Source of the DNA: Streptomyces griseiscabiei
GTDB lineage: Bacteria > Actinomycetota > Actinomycetes > Streptomycetales > Streptomycetaceae
Direction: 5' to 3'
Assembly (NCBI RefSeq): GCF_020010925.1
Contig: NZ_JAGJBZ010000002.1
Span: 2,666,001 to 2,730,000, forward strand
Length of the DNA: 64,000 bases
Of the stretch, positions 63,083 through 64,000 are shown one piece after another. The translations under genes were made by a program, and so were the position numbers. Within the stretch, counting starts at the first letter, position 1; each line of letters starts with the position of its first letter. Below the pieces are notes generated by a model that was not told where the DNA came from, did no database searches, and saw only the letters and a list, made by a program, of their open reading frames with translations.

Positions 63083-64000
63083 TACGGGCACTCTGGCGAA
63101 CCCTGCTCGCCGCCACGCTGCTGTGCGCCATCGGCCTGCTGCCCTGGCTGTCGCGCACCGACCCGGCGCTGACCGTCCTCAAGGCGCGCTCCGCCGAACG
63201 TGATCCCACCCCCGAGGTCCTGGCCGCCGTACGCGACGAACTCGGCCTCGACGCCGGCCCGCTGAAGCTCCTCGGGGAGTGGTTCGGCGGGCTGGCGCGC
63301 GGGGACGCGGGCCGGTCCTGGATCTCCGGCGCCGAGGTCACCCCGTCCGTCGTGCACGCCCTCGGCGTCTCCGTGCTGCTGATGGCCGCCGCGCTCGTCG
63401 TCGCGGCGGTCACGGCCGCGGCGGTCTGCGCCCGCACCCTGTGGCTCGGCGCGCGCCGCCGCCTCGACGACCGCAGCGGCGGCGGCAGCCTCGCCGCGAT
63501 GCTCGCCGCGCTGCCCGAGTTCCTCACCGCCTCCGTGCTCGCCGTCGTCGTCGGTGTGCACCTCGGCTGGCTGCCCGCGCTCGGCTGGTACGGGCCCCCG
63601 TGGATGGTGCTGCCCGCGCTCGCCCTCGGCCTGCCCGCGGGCGCGCTGCTCGGCCGGATGCTCGACGACCTGCTGCCCGGCGCCTTCGCCGAACCCTGGG
63701 CGCTGGCCGCCGCCGCCCGCGGCATACCCGGGCGGGCCACCGCCCGCCAGGCCGTACGCCGTTGCCTACCCGGACTGCTGCCCAACCTCGGCCTGTTCGT
63801 GGTCGGCCTCACCGGCGGCGCCGTCACCGTCGAGCAGATCTTCGACATACCCGGCCTCGGCCGCACCACCCTCCAGGCCGCCATCGCCCAGGACCTCCCC
63901 GTCCTCCAGGCCGGCACCCTCGCCCTGGTCCTGCTGGCCGCCGTCGCCGGAGCCCTCGCCCGGCTCGCCGCCCGCCTGCTGATCGGCCCGGCCCTGCGCG
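63079..64000 (+). CDS. ABC transporter permease (DppB/NikB class), 3' truncated by window edge, apparent CTG start
   Basis: At least 307 residues, still open at the edge. The first helix is LLAATLLCAIGLLPWLSR; later landmarks are LGVSVLLMAAALVVAAVTAA, LPEFLTASVLAVVVGVHLG, the coupling loop AAARGIPGRATARQAVRRCL, and TVEQIFDIPGLGRTTLQAAI, diagnostic of the family. No ATG, GTG or TTG occurs near the expected start. CTG 63079 overlaps the TGA of the binding-protein gene (CTGA) and is preceded by GGAACGGGG, so it is the likely start. It would be a NikB/DppB-like subunit; a NikC-like partner and ATPases should follow outside the window. Confidence 0.85.
   Translation, partial: MIRALWRTLLAATLLCAIGLLPWLSRTDPALTVLKARSAERDPTPEVLAAVRDELGLDAGPLKLLGEWFGGLARGDAGRSWISGAEVTPSVVHALGVSVLLMAAALVVAAVTAAAVCARTLWLGARRRLDDRSGGGSLAAMLAALPEFLTASVLAVVVGVHLGWLPALGWYGPPWMVLPALALGLPAGALLGRMLDDLLPGAFAEPWALAAAARGIPGRATARQAVRRCLPGLLPNLGLFVVGLTGGAVTVEQIFDIPGLGRTTLQAAIAQDLPVLQAGTLALVLLAAVAGALARLAARLLIGPALR

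Noticed and set aside
1..64000. tRNA, rRNA, CRISPR, prophage, integrase or transposase genes
   Set aside because: None was found by reading: no cloverleaf-like sequence with T-loop, no regular spacer array and no such protein motifs.
63352..64000. Permease start at the first in-frame GTG (about 63352)
   Set aside because: It would delete the first membrane helix and about 90 residues, including conserved family sequence.

Overview
The window is very GC-rich, every gene has the strong third-position G/C bias of an actinomycete, and several items point to Streptomyces: a Streptomyces subtilisin-inhibitor-type gene, a perfect CebR-type operator in front of a cellulase, Tat-exported solute-binding proteins, a SpoIIE/STAS partner-switching gene set, a Fic-like toxin-antitoxin pair of a type I associate with this genus, and many apparently leaderless genes. 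I saw no tRNA, rRNA, CRISPR array, transposase, phage gene or antibiotic assembly line. It reads as ordinary chromosomal sequence rich in regulation and nutrient uptake. Layout, left to right. 1-8.6 kb: the C-terminal part of a self-sufficient P450-reductase fusion (CYP102 type), a small-molecule kinase, an SDR epimerase, a VanX-like dipeptidase, a PHP phosphoesterase and a VanZ-like membrane protein. 8.6-14.5 kb: a DUF4230 protein, a divergent PRPP-synthetase paralogue, a STAS protein, and a MarR regulator divergent from an aldehyde dehydrogenase/alcohol dehydrogenase pair with twin operators between them. 14.5-23.2 kb: a lipoprotein, a DUF1304-TetR autoregulated pair, small enzymes (GNAT, VOC, GST, deazaflavin-dependent reductase), a CDF cation transporter, a LysE exporter, and a second MarR divergent from an LLM flavin oxidoreductase. 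23.2-30.3 kb: a four-gene operon (binding protein, ATPase, permease, amidohydrolase) that imports and processes an unknown ligand, divergent from a LuxR-type regulator. 30.3-36.3 kb: an EpiD/CoaC-like flavoprotein, an MBL hydrolase, two alpha/beta hydrolases and a large LAL regulator. 36.4-45.6 kb: an orphan Tat-exported solute-binding protein with a 24-bp upstream palindrome, a NarL-type two-component pair, a PhyH dioxygenase/AraC divergent pair, an ArsB-like permease and a PAS-PAS-GAF-SpoIIE-ATPase phosphatase. 45.8-54.5 kb: secreted GH2 and GH9 glycosidases (the GH9 gene with a CebR box), an RHH/Fic-like toxin-antitoxin pair, and an unusual membrane protein that joins an ECF-sigma-like cytoplasmic part to an external ricin lectin. 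54.5-64 kb: a 35-bp inverted repeat, an FMN alpha-hydroxyacid oxidase with an NCS1 permease, the subtilisin inhibitor, a second STAS protein, a Ppx/GppA phosphatase, a GNAT, and the start of a peptide/nickel-class ABC importer behind a Zur/Fur-like box, whose permease seems to start with CTG. Themes: divergent regulator-target pairs with visible palindromes, hairpin terminators between convergent genes, and coupled 4-nt overlaps inside operons (ATGA, GTGA, CTGA).
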